From Clostridia bacterium (GTDB lineage: Bacteria > Bacillota > Clostridia > Clostridiales > Clostridiaceae), in NCBI GenBank assembly GCA_009930125.1, contig RZYZ01000004.1, positions 1-31,379 on the forward strand: 31,379 nt of DNA, in the 5' to 3' direction. Position numbers and translations under genes: made by a program. The first letter of the stretch is position 1, and each line of letters starts with the position of its first letter. A model generated the notes under the pieces. The model did no database searches, was not told the origin of the DNA, and saw nothing but the letters and a program-made list of their open reading frames with translations. Of the stretch, positions 24,564 to 31,368 are shown one piece after another.

Positions 24564-24667
24564 TTCTCATCGCTGCAGTGCTCAGCATCGCTGGCATCGT
24601 TCTGATCTATCTGGCTTTTCATATGAGAAAAGAGAGAGGAAAGAAGGTGATTGATCATGAAGCTTAA
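24560..24667 (+). CDS. 35-residue single-pass membrane microprotein
   Basis: The frame from ATG at 24560 encodes MILIAAVLSIAGIVLIYLAFH, a hydrophobic helix of about 20 residues, and then a basic tail (MRKERGKKVIDHEA). It overlaps the stop of the GNAT gene as ATGA and its own end overlaps the sortase start at 24657 by 11 bp. This gives a three-gene translational relay. The positive-inside tail predicts an outside N-terminus. There is no recognised family. Support comes from the coding context and composition only. Confidence 0.6.
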   Translation: MILIAAVLSIAGIVLIYLAFHMRKERGKKVIDHEA

Positions 24668-25583
24668 GCGGATTTCCTATCTTATTTTCCTTATCGGTCT
24701 TTCGGTGTTCATGTATCCATATGTAATAAAAGTGTTTTTTGAAGTGCAGAACATCAGTGAGCTTAATGAGTATGAGAACATCGTTGAGCACATGAGCGAT
24801 GAAGAAATCAAGCAGTACATGGAGGAGTATGAGCGGTACAATGACTATATTGCGAATAAGCTCCCTGTCCAGGAGCTGGACGATCCATTCGTACCCAACA
24901 CGAAAAGAACTCCGGGTACCGTAAGTGTGCTAGAACAGCAGACCAATACCACAAAGAGCACTCCGACCAGTGGTCCCTTCGGGTACATAGATATCCCAAA
25001 GATCAGAGAGAAACTACCCATCTATCTAGGAGGATCTTTAGAAAATCTTGCCAAGGGCGTAGCTCAACTGGACAGAACCTCACTTCCCATCGGAGGGATT
25101 GGTACCCACTCGGTTATTGCAGGTCATAGAAGGTACTACAGCGGTGTTCGCTTCTTTAAATACCTGGATAAACTGGAGGCTGGAGACAGATTCTATATAC
25201 ATGTCTATAACATGACCCTCACCTACGAGGTCACAGGTACGGATGTGATCCTGTCTACGGAAAGAGAAAAGCTCAGCATTGATCCAGACAAAGACATGGT
25301 GACCCTTCTCACCTGTGAACCGTACCGCATCAGCACCCATAGACTTCTGGTCCATGCCGTGAGAGTAGGAGGAGAGCAGACCCTGGAGGAAGACGAGCGC
25401 GGAAAGAAGGAAGAGGGAGACCGTGGCGTTCTTTCCATAAGTTATAACAGAGAAATGACGGTGAACCGCGAAGTGCAGATGGACATGATGATAAGCTACG
25501 TTGTAGTCGGTATCGGTTCCGTTCTCTGGCTCATCACTTTCATTCTTTTCATAAGAACCTTCAGAAAGAAGCCCAAAGCATAA
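24657..25583 (+). CDS. Class C (pilus-type) sortase
   Basis: This 308-residue transpeptidase has an N-terminal membrane helix (about 7-28) and a helical linker with a DPF lid motif at 76-78, which is typical of class C pilus sortases. The sortase barrel follows at about 107-236. Catalytic residues are H157 (VIAGHRR), C220 (TLLTCEPY) and R229 (STHRLLVHA). A charged linker (GEQTLEEDERGKKEEGD) and a second membrane helix (about 279-300) follow. Such sortases link pilin subunits or anchor proteins through LPXTG-like signals outside the membrane. No substrate or pilin gene is in the window, so it is an orphan. ATG 24657 follows AAGGTG by 8 nt; a TTG at 24651 is possible. Confidence 0.9.
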   Translation: MKLKRISYLIFLIGLSVFMYPYVIKVFFEVQNISELNEYENIVEHMSDEEIKQYMEEYERYNDYIANKLPVQELDDPFVPNTKRTPGTVSVLEQQTNTTKSTPTSGPFGYIDIPKIREKLPIYLGGSLENLAKGVAQLDRTSLPIGGIGTHSVIAGHRRYYSGVRFFKYLDKLEAGDRFYIHVYNMTLTYEVTGTDVILSTEREKLSIDPDKDMVTLLTCEPYRISTHRLLVHAVRVGGEQTLEEDERGKKEEGDRGVLSISYNREMTVNREVQMDMMISYVVVGIGSVLWLITFILFIRTFRKKPKA

Positions 25584-25597
25584 CTGCAATCCATACA

Positions 25598-25639
25598 AAA
25601 GGACCGGAGAAAATCACTGAAGATTTTCTCCGGTCCTTT
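25598..25639. terminator. Bidirectional terminator between sortase and small membrane protein genes
   Basis: A perfect 18-bp inverted repeat (25598-25615 with 25622-25639) has a 6-nt loop. Its A-rich left and T-rich right flanks suit both convergent genes. Confidence 0.88.
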
Positions 25640-25658
25640 ATGCTGGCTCTGACACTTC

Positions 25659-25877
25659 CTACATCCAGAGTGCAAGAACAAGTGCCACTGCTGATATGGC
25701 TAGTGTGCTGATTCCTAAAGTGGTGTACTGCTTCGGCTTCTGATATTCCATCAGGTTTCTGTTTTTCTTCGGCACAGATTTCATCTTAGCCAGAGTGAAG
25801 AAACTGAGGACGGATATACCGAAGGAACAGGCAGCAGTAATGAATAGAAATGCACGCAGTATTTCTCTTAATTCCAT
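25659..25877 (-). CDS. Small two-helix membrane protein of unknown function
   Basis: This 72-residue protein begins MELREILRAFLFITAACSFGISVLSFF. It has one hydrophobic helix near 8-28 and another near 53-72 (LGISTLAISAVALVLALWM), joined by a basic cytosolic loop (KSVPKKNRNLMEYQKPKQ). An in-frame extension upstream adds charged residues and lacks a ribosome binding site. This ATG follows GGAGAGG by 6 nt. I recognise no family. The predicted promoter has an extended -10 (TGCTATACT) on the minus strand at 25933 to 25925. Confidence 0.7.
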   Translation of the reverse strand: MELREILRAFLFITAACSFGISVLSFFTLAKMKSVPKKNRNLMEYQKPKQYTTLGISTLAISAVALVLALWM

Positions 25878-25973
25878 AATGTACCTCTCCGTTTCCCGTT
25901 GGGACATGATTATTTTACATTGATAGTATAGCATAACTTCCCTGCAGAAGTACAAAATGTTATTTTCTTCACA

Positions 25974-27020
25974 TCAGATGCTTCTGAGAAAGTCTTCGTA
26001 CTCCTTCACGAACTTTTCCGGTTCCTCGATCTGAGGACTGTGACCGGACTTTTCAAAGAGCGCTTCCTTAAAGATACCGCCTTTTTCCGCGTACTTCTCG
26101 AAAATGCTTCTTGTCTGGGTAACCATAGGCTGCGGCGGATAGACTTCCGCGCCTGGCCATCCGGGGATGACACCCAGCTGTCCCAGGAAGCCCACATCAC
26201 TGAAGGAAGTGTCTGAGACGATCTTGTCCTGAGTTCCTCTGAACCAGATGACAGGAGGCTTCGGACTGATCTGCACAATACCTGTGAGGTTCACATACTT
26301 GGGACTCATGGTATTGCCTACACCCTTGGTACCAGGCCCCAGGAAAGGCCATTCGGCTGCCGGAGTCGCATCTCCGGGATAGAATTCATCTCCGATCTCC
26401 ATGAGGAACATGGACTGCACGAAGAGGTCCTTTAGTTCTTCTGAGAGCTCATAGTCACCGGCGAAAAGTCCTTTCAGCACATTAGGCGCTGAAGCCGGAT
26501 TATCCGCACTGACATCCTTATTTCTCAGGCTTTCCACAAAGGCTTTGTTCACGAGGCCTCCGCCTGTACCGGCATGGGATGCGTGGTTCACTTCTCCGTC
26601 AATTCCCTTGGTTCCTGAGAAACCGTAAGGAGAAAGAGGATTGATGAGCCCAAGACTTTTCACGTCCTCTGGATAATCCATGGTGTACTGCATGGCTACA
26701 CCGCCACCCATGGACCAGCCGATGATGTGAGGCTTCTCGATGGACAGAGCTTCCATGAAGCTTCGGATATCCTCCGACCAGTTCTTCATGCCTTGTGTGG
26801 CATCAATAGGGAGTTTTTCCGTATGGCCATATCCTCTGAGATCCGGTGCATAGATATGGAATCTGTCTTTCAGCGCATCTATGGTTGGCGTGAAAAACAG
26901 ATTGGATGAGGTGTTTCCATGGATCAGAACAAGAGGTTCCTTCTCCTTTTCACCGGCTTCCAGATAGGAGACGGACAGTCTTTCGGTTCTGATTTCTTTC
27001 TTCTCAAATTGAGGTAGCAT
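25974..27020 (-). CDS. Alpha/beta hydrolase fold enzyme
   Basis: This 348-residue serine hydrolase has the oxyanion segment HGNTSSN (34-40), a nucleophile elbow GWSMGG with S103, a catalytic Asp in GTQDKIVSD (about 265) and a His in KSGHSPQIEEPEKF (about 325). A large cap insertion lies between about 135 and 250. Such enzymes cleave esters, lactones or C-C bonds; the substrate is not evident. The ATG at 27020 lies 9 nt from AAAGGA. Two earlier ATGs (27026, 27044) are poorer, and the one at 27044 would be nearly leaderless given the promoter. It follows the EtfA gene but has its own promoter and is separated by a terminator. Confidence 0.9.
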   Translation of the reverse strand: MLPQFEKKEIRTERLSVSYLEAGEKEKEPLVLIHGNTSSNLFFTPTIDALKDRFHIYAPDLRGYGHTEKLPIDATQGMKNWSEDIRSFMEALSIEKPHIIGWSMGGGVAMQYTMDYPEDVKSLGLINPLSPYGFSGTKGIDGEVNHASHAGTGGGLVNKAFVESLRNKDVSADNPASAPNVLKGLFAGDYELSEELKDLFVQSMFLMEIGDEFYPGDATPAAEWPFLGPGTKGVGNTMSPKYVNLTGIVQISPKPPVIWFRGTQDKIVSDTSFSDVGFLGQLGVIPGWPGAEVYPPQPMVTQTRSIFEKYAEKGGIFKEALFEKSGHSPQIEEPEKFVKEYEDFLRSI

Positions 27021-27054
27021 ATACATCTTTCCTTTCAAGATCATAGTAAAGGTT

Positions 27055-27083
27055 ATTGTAGACCAACTTTTCTTCTGTGTAAA
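27055..27083 (-). promoter_or_regulatory. SigA-type promoter of the alpha/beta hydrolase gene
   Basis: On the minus strand TTTACA (27083 to 27078) and TACAAT (27060 to 27055) are separated by 17 bp, about 35 bp before the chosen start. Confidence 0.7.
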
Positions 27084-27138
27084 CAGTTTCTGAAAAAGGA
27101 TTCCCGAAAAAAATCCCTCCTATAGAGGAAAAGGGAAA

Positions 27139-27164
27139 GGGAAAGGCCTAATAAGGTCTTTCCC
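27139..27164 (-). terminator. Terminator hairpin overlapping the end of etfA
   Basis: On the minus strand GGGAAAG and CTTTCCC flank CCT/AGG with one A-C mismatch and a 4-nt loop, giving an 11-position stem. A pyrimidine-rich run (TTTCCCTTTTCCTC) follows. The etfA stop codon lies inside the hairpin. Confidence 0.55.
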
Positions 27165-28173
27165 TGTAGCTTCTGATTTCCTGGGTGAGAAGGGGGAGAA
27201 TCTCCAGCGCATCCCCCACAAGACCGATATTGGAGGCGGAGAAGATGGGTGCATCGGGATCTTTGTTGATGGCGATGATGAAGTCTGATTTCTCCATGCC
27301 AGCCATGTGCTGCACAGCACCGGAGATGCCGCAGGCGATGTACACTTTCGGTTTCACGGTTTTTCCGGTCTGGCCCACCTGGAATTCCTTGTCGATGCGT
27401 CCTTCATCTACGGCGGCTCGGGAGCCTGCCACTTCTGCGCCAATCATGTCTGCACATTCTCTCAGCACATGGAAATTGTTTCCGACGCCACGTCCCCCGG
27501 AGATGATGATTTCGGCCTTGGCGATGTCCATGGCCATGTGGTCCTTATGAAGAACATCGAGGATTCGGACGAAGTCTTGGATACCTTCCGGATGGACTTT
27601 CCTCTTGTCGATGGTGAACGGTCTCGATGTGTCTCTAGGCAGTGCATCCATGACACCGGGTCTTATGGTGGTCATCTGAGGCCGTTTCGTCTCATTGATG
27701 ATGGTGCCGAAGAGATTTCCGCCGAAGGCAGGTCTTGTGACATAAAGAAGAGCGGAGGATTCATCTTCCGGATCAAACTCCAGTCTGGTGGCGTCTGCCG
27801 TGAGTCCGGTGTCGCATCGCGCTGCCAGTCTCGGTGCAAGATCTCTGCCCAGAACCGTGGCAGGAACAAGAAAGATGTCCGGCTTGTCTGTACGGATCAG
27901 TTCGTCCAGAAGTGTGGTGTAGACCTCTGTGCTGTAGGTATGAAGAGATGCATGAGAAAGGTTGATGATCTTGTCTGCGCCTCTATAGCCCAGTTCCTGA
28001 AGGGTTTCCTCTGAGGGTTCCCCCAGAATCACGGCAATGACACTGTATCCGAGATTTTTTCTGTTTTCCGTCAGTCTCACCGCTTCACCCAGAAGCTCCA
28101 GGCTCGCATCATGGATGGTATGATCATGATACTCGATGAAAACATAGATGTCGCGATATTCATTCTTATTCAT
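27148..28173 (-). CDS. etfA: Electron transfer flavoprotein alpha subunit
   Basis: This 341-residue EtfA pairs with EtfB to carry electrons to or from the acyl-CoA dehydrogenase encoded upstream. The N-terminal alpha/beta domain (about 1-200) is followed by the conserved FAD-binding C-terminal domain. The latter has ISGGRGVGN near 225, AGSRAAVDEGRI, QVGQTGKTVKPKVYIACGISGAVQHMAGM and INKDPDAPIFSASNIGLVGD. AAGGAGG lies before the ATG and the gene overlaps etfB by 8 bp. Clostridial Bcd-EtfBA complexes often bifurcate electrons from NADH to crotonyl-CoA and ferredoxin. Whether this one does is inferred. Confidence 0.95.
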   Translation of the reverse strand: MNKNEYRDIYVFIEYHDHTIHDASLELLGEAVRLTENRKNLGYSVIAVILGEPSEETLQELGYRGADKIINLSHASLHTYSTEVYTTLLDELIRTDKPDIFLVPATVLGRDLAPRLAARCDTGLTADATRLEFDPEDESSALLYVTRPAFGGNLFGTIINETKRPQMTTIRPGVMDALPRDTSRPFTIDKRKVHPEGIQDFVRILDVLHKDHMAMDIAKAEIIISGGRGVGNNFHVLRECADMIGAEVAGSRAAVDEGRIDKEFQVGQTGKTVKPKVYIACGISGAVQHMAGMEKSDFIIAINKDPDAPIFSASNIGLVGDALEILPLLTQEIRSYRERPY

Positions 28174-28972
28174 AGCTTGCCTCCTTCTTTCCGATGAAGT
28201 TGTGAGTCAGGAGCATTTCGAAGATTGTTCTTGCGGATTCTTTAGGTTCCAGTGTAAGAATATCCGAATTCTTGTGGATCTCTTTTGTGAAGGTCTTCTT
28301 CACCTTCGTGGGTGAGCCCTTCAGGCCTATGGTCATGGGATCAAGATTCAGGTCGTCGTATCGGATGATTCTGATGTCCTTATCGAAGGCTTCCATGATT
28401 TTCTTCACATGCATGTACCTTGGTTTTGCAATGGTGCTTAAGGTGGTGATGAGGCAGGGCATGTCCGATTCGATGATCTCGTATCGGTTCTCCAGCGCCT
28501 TCTTCACTCGGATCTTCTCCTTGCTGATCTCAAGAATCTCATCCACGTAGGTGATCTGAGGGAGACCGAGTTTTTCGGCGGTCTGAGGACCTACCTGCGC
28601 GGTATCTCCGTCAATGGCCTGTCTTCCTGCGATGATGAGATCATAATCCATGGAAGATAAAGCCGCACCGATGGTGTTGGAGGTGGCCCAGGTGTCTGCA
28701 CCACCGAATTTTCCATCGCTGATGAGCACGCACGCATCAACGCCCATGGCGTAGAGTTCTCGAAGCATGGACTCCGCCTGAGGGGGTCCCATGGTGACGC
28801 AGGTGATGCTGGCGCCCTGCTGGTCTTTGATCTTCAGCGCGGCCTCCAGGCCTGCCAGGTCGTCAGGGTTTGTGATGGTGGGGACTCCGGTTCGTATGAG
28901 GGTGCCCTTCTCCTTGTCGATCTTCATCTCCGTGGTATCGGGTACCTGTTTCAGTAATACTACTATATTCAT
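28166..28972 (-). CDS. etfB: Electron transfer flavoprotein beta subunit
   Basis: This 268-residue EtfB has the N-terminal MNIVVLLKQVPDTTEMKID, the cofactor-binding loop ITCVTMGPPQAESMLREL, and AGRQAIDGDTAQVGPQTAEKLGLPQITYV, the family signature. The C-terminal arm wraps around EtfA. AMP or FAD binding in this subunit distinguishes housekeeping from bifurcating ETFs, and the sequence alone does not settle it. It starts 15 bp after the dehydrogenase gene with GGAG/GAGG nearby, and its end overlaps etfA. Confidence 0.95.
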   Translation of the reverse strand: MNIVVLLKQVPDTTEMKIDKEKGTLIRTGVPTITNPDDLAGLEAALKIKDQQGASITCVTMGPPQAESMLRELYAMGVDACVLISDGKFGGADTWATSNTIGAALSSMDYDLIIAGRQAIDGDTAQVGPQTAEKLGLPQITYVDEILEISKEKIRVKKALENRYEIIESDMPCLITTLSTIAKPRYMHVKKIMEAFDKDIRIIRYDDLNLDPMTIGLKGSPTKVKKTFTKEIHKNSDILTLEPKESARTIFEMLLTHNFIGKKEASYE

Positions 28973-28987
28973 GCTTTCCTCACTCCT

Positions 28988-30127
28988 TTACTTCAGTACG
29001 GATGCGGCGATGACCATCTTCTGCACTTCGGTGGTGCCTTCATAGATTTCAGTGATCTTCGCATCACGATACATTCTTTCCACGGGATACTCTCTGGTAT
29101 AGCCGTAGCCACCCAGAAGCTGTATGGAAATCCTGGTGCTTTCCATGGCGATGTCTGAAGCGTAGTATTTCGCCATGGCCGCTTCCTTGGAATAGGGAAG
29201 TCCTTTGTCCTTGAAGGAGGCTGCCCGGTAGGTGAGGAGTCTTGCCGCATCGATTTTCGTCTGAAGCTCCGCAATCTGGAACTGGGAGTTCTGGAAGGCG
29301 GAAAGAGGTTTCCCGAACTGTTTTCGTTCTTTGACATATTTGATGGCTTCATCCAGGGCTCCCTGGGCGATGCCCAACGCCTGGGCTGCGATACCGATTC
29401 GTCCGCCATCCAGGGTATTCATGGCGATCTTGAATCCCTTGCCTTCCTGCCCCAGAAGATTCTCTTCGGGCACCAGAACATCCTTGAAGATCAGCTCCGT
29501 GGTGGAACTGCCTTTGATGCCCAGTTTGTGTTCCGTCTTGCCGATGGTGAACCCTTCCATGCCCTTTTCCAGGATGAAGGCGGAAATGCCTCGGGTGCCT
29601 TTTGATTTATCGGTCATGGCAAAGACGATGAAGACATCCGCATAGCCTCCGTTGGTGATGAAAATCTTGGAGCCGTTTATTCTATAGTGTCCATCTTCTT
29701 TCACCGCAACGGTCTGCTGCATGGCGGCATCACTGCCGGCGTTGGGCTCCGTCAGCCCGAAGGCACCGATTTTTTCGCCTTTTGCCAGGGGAACCAGGTA
29801 TTTCCTCTTCTGCTCTTCGGTTCCGAAGCTCTGGAGAGGACCACATGCCAGTGAAGTGTGGGCGGAGAGGATGACCCCTGTGGTTCCGCAGAACTTTGAC
29901 AGTTCTTCCACAGCCATGGTGTACATGAGGTTGTCGCCATCTGATCCACCGTAAGTGGAGGGGACGGGAATTCCCATCATTCCGATGGACGCCATTTTTT
30001 CGACGGTCTCCAGAGGGAATCTTTCCATTTCATCCACTTCTGCTGCCAGGGGTTTCACTTCATTCTGCGCGAATTCCTTGAACAGTTTAAGAGAGAGTGC
30101 CTGCTTTTTACTCAAATCAAAATCCAT
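28988..30127 (-). CDS. Short-chain acyl-CoA dehydrogenase (butyryl-CoA dehydrogenase-like)
   Basis: This 379-residue FAD flavoprotein has the acyl-CoA dehydrogenase architecture: an N-terminal helical domain, a central beta domain (FGLTEPNAGSDAAMQQT, FITNGGYADVF) and a C-terminal helical bundle. The catalytic base is the conserved Glu at 363 in EIYEGTTEVQ. The QLLGGYGYTREYPVERMYRD signature is present. In clostridia such an enzyme next to EtfBA reduces crotonyl-CoA to butyryl-CoA or acts on branched or amino-acid-derived acyl-CoAs. AGGAGGAC is before the ATG. It lies 9 bp after the MaoC hydratase gene. Confidence 0.95.
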   Translation of the reverse strand: MDFDLSKKQALSLKLFKEFAQNEVKPLAAEVDEMERFPLETVEKMASIGMMGIPVPSTYGGSDGDNLMYTMAVEELSKFCGTTGVILSAHTSLACGPLQSFGTEEQKRKYLVPLAKGEKIGAFGLTEPNAGSDAAMQQTVAVKEDGHYRINGSKIFITNGGYADVFIVFAMTDKSKGTRGISAFILEKGMEGFTIGKTEHKLGIKGSSTTELIFKDVLVPEENLLGQEGKGFKIAMNTLDGGRIGIAAQALGIAQGALDEAIKYVKERKQFGKPLSAFQNSQFQIAELQTKIDAARLLTYRAASFKDKGLPYSKEAAMAKYYASDIAMESTRISIQLLGGYGYTREYPVERMYRDAKITEIYEGTTEVQKMVIAASVLK

Positions 30128-30136
30128 TTTGTCCTC

Positions 30137-30553
30137 CTACTTGGGTGGCATGACGGTAGCGGTTCCTTTTACTACCACATCACCTGCTTGATTGTATGCG
30201 ATGGTTTCCAGCTTTATGATGTTCTTCTCTTCTATGATTTCTGTGACGGTGGCCACAGCTTTGATGGTATCCTGAATGTGTACGGGTTTCGTGAACTTCA
30301 GCTCCTGCCCCAGGTAGATGGTTCCGGGTCCTGGAAGGAGTGTGCCGAGAATGGTGGAGAAATAGGATGCAGTGAGCATACCGTGTACAATTCTGCCTTT
30401 GAACATGGTGTCTTTGGCATACACCTCGTTGAAGTGTGCCGGATTGAGATCGCCGGATATGCCTCCGAATAGTACGACATCCGTTTCAGTGACGGTTCTC
30501 TCGTAGCTTTCGGAATCTCCGATTTGGATCTCTCTGATGGTCTTTCCTTTCAT
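30137..30553 (-). CDS. MaoC-like (R)-specific enoyl-CoA hydratase
   Basis: This 138-residue single hot-dog domain protein resembles PhaJ/MaoC hydratases, which hydrate trans-2-enoyl-CoA to (R)-3-hydroxyacyl-CoA or the reverse. The catalytic motif is ISGDLNPAHF with D35 and H40, followed by VHGMLTASYFSTILGTLLPGPGTIYLGQELKFTKPV. It is the first gene of the hydratase-dehydrogenase-EtfB-EtfA operon, so it would supply enoyl-CoA to the dehydrogenase. The ATG has GGAGGTAAC upstream. No thiolase, 3-hydroxyacyl-CoA dehydrogenase or CoA transferase is in the window. Confidence 0.92.
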   Translation of the reverse strand: MKGKTIREIQIGDSESYERTVTETDVVLFGGISGDLNPAHFNEVYAKDTMFKGRIVHGMLTASYFSTILGTLLPGPGTIYLGQELKFTKPVHIQDTIKAVATVTEIIEEKNIIKLETIAYNQAGDVVVKGTATVMPPK

Positions 30554-30603
30554 AAGTTACCTCCAATCTGATAATCGATTCACAAAATGATGGCCTGAAA
30601 ATG

Positions 30604-30701
30604 TTTAACATGATGAACCTTTCATGTTTCAATTTCATTATAAACTTTTAAATTTTAAATTCAATAGCTGGAAGAGAAAAAATGTTATTTTTTTAACATG
30701 A
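30604..30701. promoter_or_regulatory. Paired operator-like sites flanking the hydratase operon promoter
   Basis: The 10-mer TTTAACATGA occurs at 30604-30613 and again, in the same orientation, at 30692-30701. Each copy sits in a dyad: AACATGA/TCATGTT (30607-30613, 30622-30628) and ATGTTA/TAACAT (30682-30687, 30694-30699). One site lies downstream of the -10 and the other upstream of the -35 of the minus-strand promoter. This suggests cooperative binding or looping by one regulator. Confidence 0.5.
30637..30664 (-). promoter_or_regulatory. SigA-type promoter of the MaoC-dehydrogenase-EtfBA operon
   Basis: On the minus strand TTGAAT (30664 to 30659) and an exact TATAAT (30642 to 30637) are separated by 16 bp, about 84 bp before the hydratase start. 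Confidence 0.75.
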
Positions 30702-31090
30702 ATCTGATTTGAGCAGAAAGCACCTGTTTTCAACCCTCCTCTTTTTTACTGCCTTCTCCATTATAAAACAGGAACCTGAATATTGCCTAGCAAAAGGGAA
30801 GAAGATCCGTCATGTGCTAAGATATTTATTGTGTTAATAAATAAGCAAAGTGTGAGCTGACTACCAATAATTCATAAGATGTGGATGGATATAGATTATC
30901 CATAGGATTGATTCATTGTTCACGATAAATATGCTATAACCAGTGGTAATTCTGTCAGAACTGCAGTTCATAGATCGAATCAGAGCGAAAGAACGCGATG
31001 GAATGCAAGGAAATAGACTGTTTAATCATGTCAGATTCAAGTGTACTATATTGATACAATTATAACGATTAAGTAGAGCGGGTCAATGAG

Positions 31091-31144
31091 AACCTTTACA
31101 TGGCTTTACATAAAAACAATGAAAATGATTATTATGTAAAGGTT
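31091..31144 (+). promoter_or_regulatory. CTTTACAT repeat cluster with Fur-like box
   Basis: The 8-mer CTTTACAT occurs twice in tandem (31094-31101, 31104-31111) and once inverted (ATGTAAAG, 31134-31141). The outer copies extend to an 11-bp inverted repeat (31091-31101, 31134-31144). Within it, TGAAAATGATTATTA (31120-31134) matches the 7-1-7 Fur consensus TGATAATNATTATCA at 13 of 15 positions, counting N as a match. Confidence 0.5.
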
Positions 31145-31224
31145 ATGATGATAAAATTTCATTTTGAAGGTGCTTTTTAACTAAAATGAGTAAAAATATT
31201 TGCTCTTTGTTAAAATTGTTGACT

Positions 31225-31240
31225 TTGGAAACGCTATCAT
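31225..31240 (+). promoter_or_regulatory. Catabolite-responsive element (cre) for CcpA
   Basis: TTGGAAACGCTATCAT matches the Bacillus cre consensus WTGNAANCGNWNNCWW at every position. It directly follows a possible -35 TTGACT (31219-31224), whose -10 (TACTCT, 31242-31247) is weak. CcpA bound there would cover the promoter core, so glucose repression of the downstream gene is likely. Confidence 0.65.
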
Positions 31241-31368
31241 TTACTCTAAACATGAAGAGTGATTCATATTTCATATTGATGTTTCTGAAGTGACTTTCTG
31301 AGAAGAAATGCTCATCAGATTTAACAATATGTTATGGAGCAATAATAGAAAATGGAGGGAATATCAAG

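Larger units (their letters stand above)
30554..31368. other. Gene-free AT-rich regulatory region
   Basis: About 815 bp without a convincing gene on either strand. Besides the hydratase promoter and its flanking dyads it holds an AT-rich dyad (TATTTATT/AATAAATA, 30823-30843), ATGGATA/TATCCAT (30885-30903), and a perfect 12-bp palindrome (GAACTGCAGTTC, 30958-30969). A CTTTACAT repeat cluster with a Fur-like box (31091-31144) and a cre-like site (31225-31240) follow. A 35-codon frame at 31186 lacks a ribosome binding site. I recognise no riboswitch or small RNA. Confidence 0.6.

Noticed and set aside
30723..30772. 8-bp inverted repeat CCTGTTTT/AAAACAGG
   Set aside because: Its arms are 34 bp apart in AT-rich DNA, so chance occurrence is likely.
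31186..31293. 35-codon plus-strand frame in the region before the edge gene
   Set aside because: No ribosome binding site at usable distance; it contains the cre-like site and promoter, so it is probably chance.
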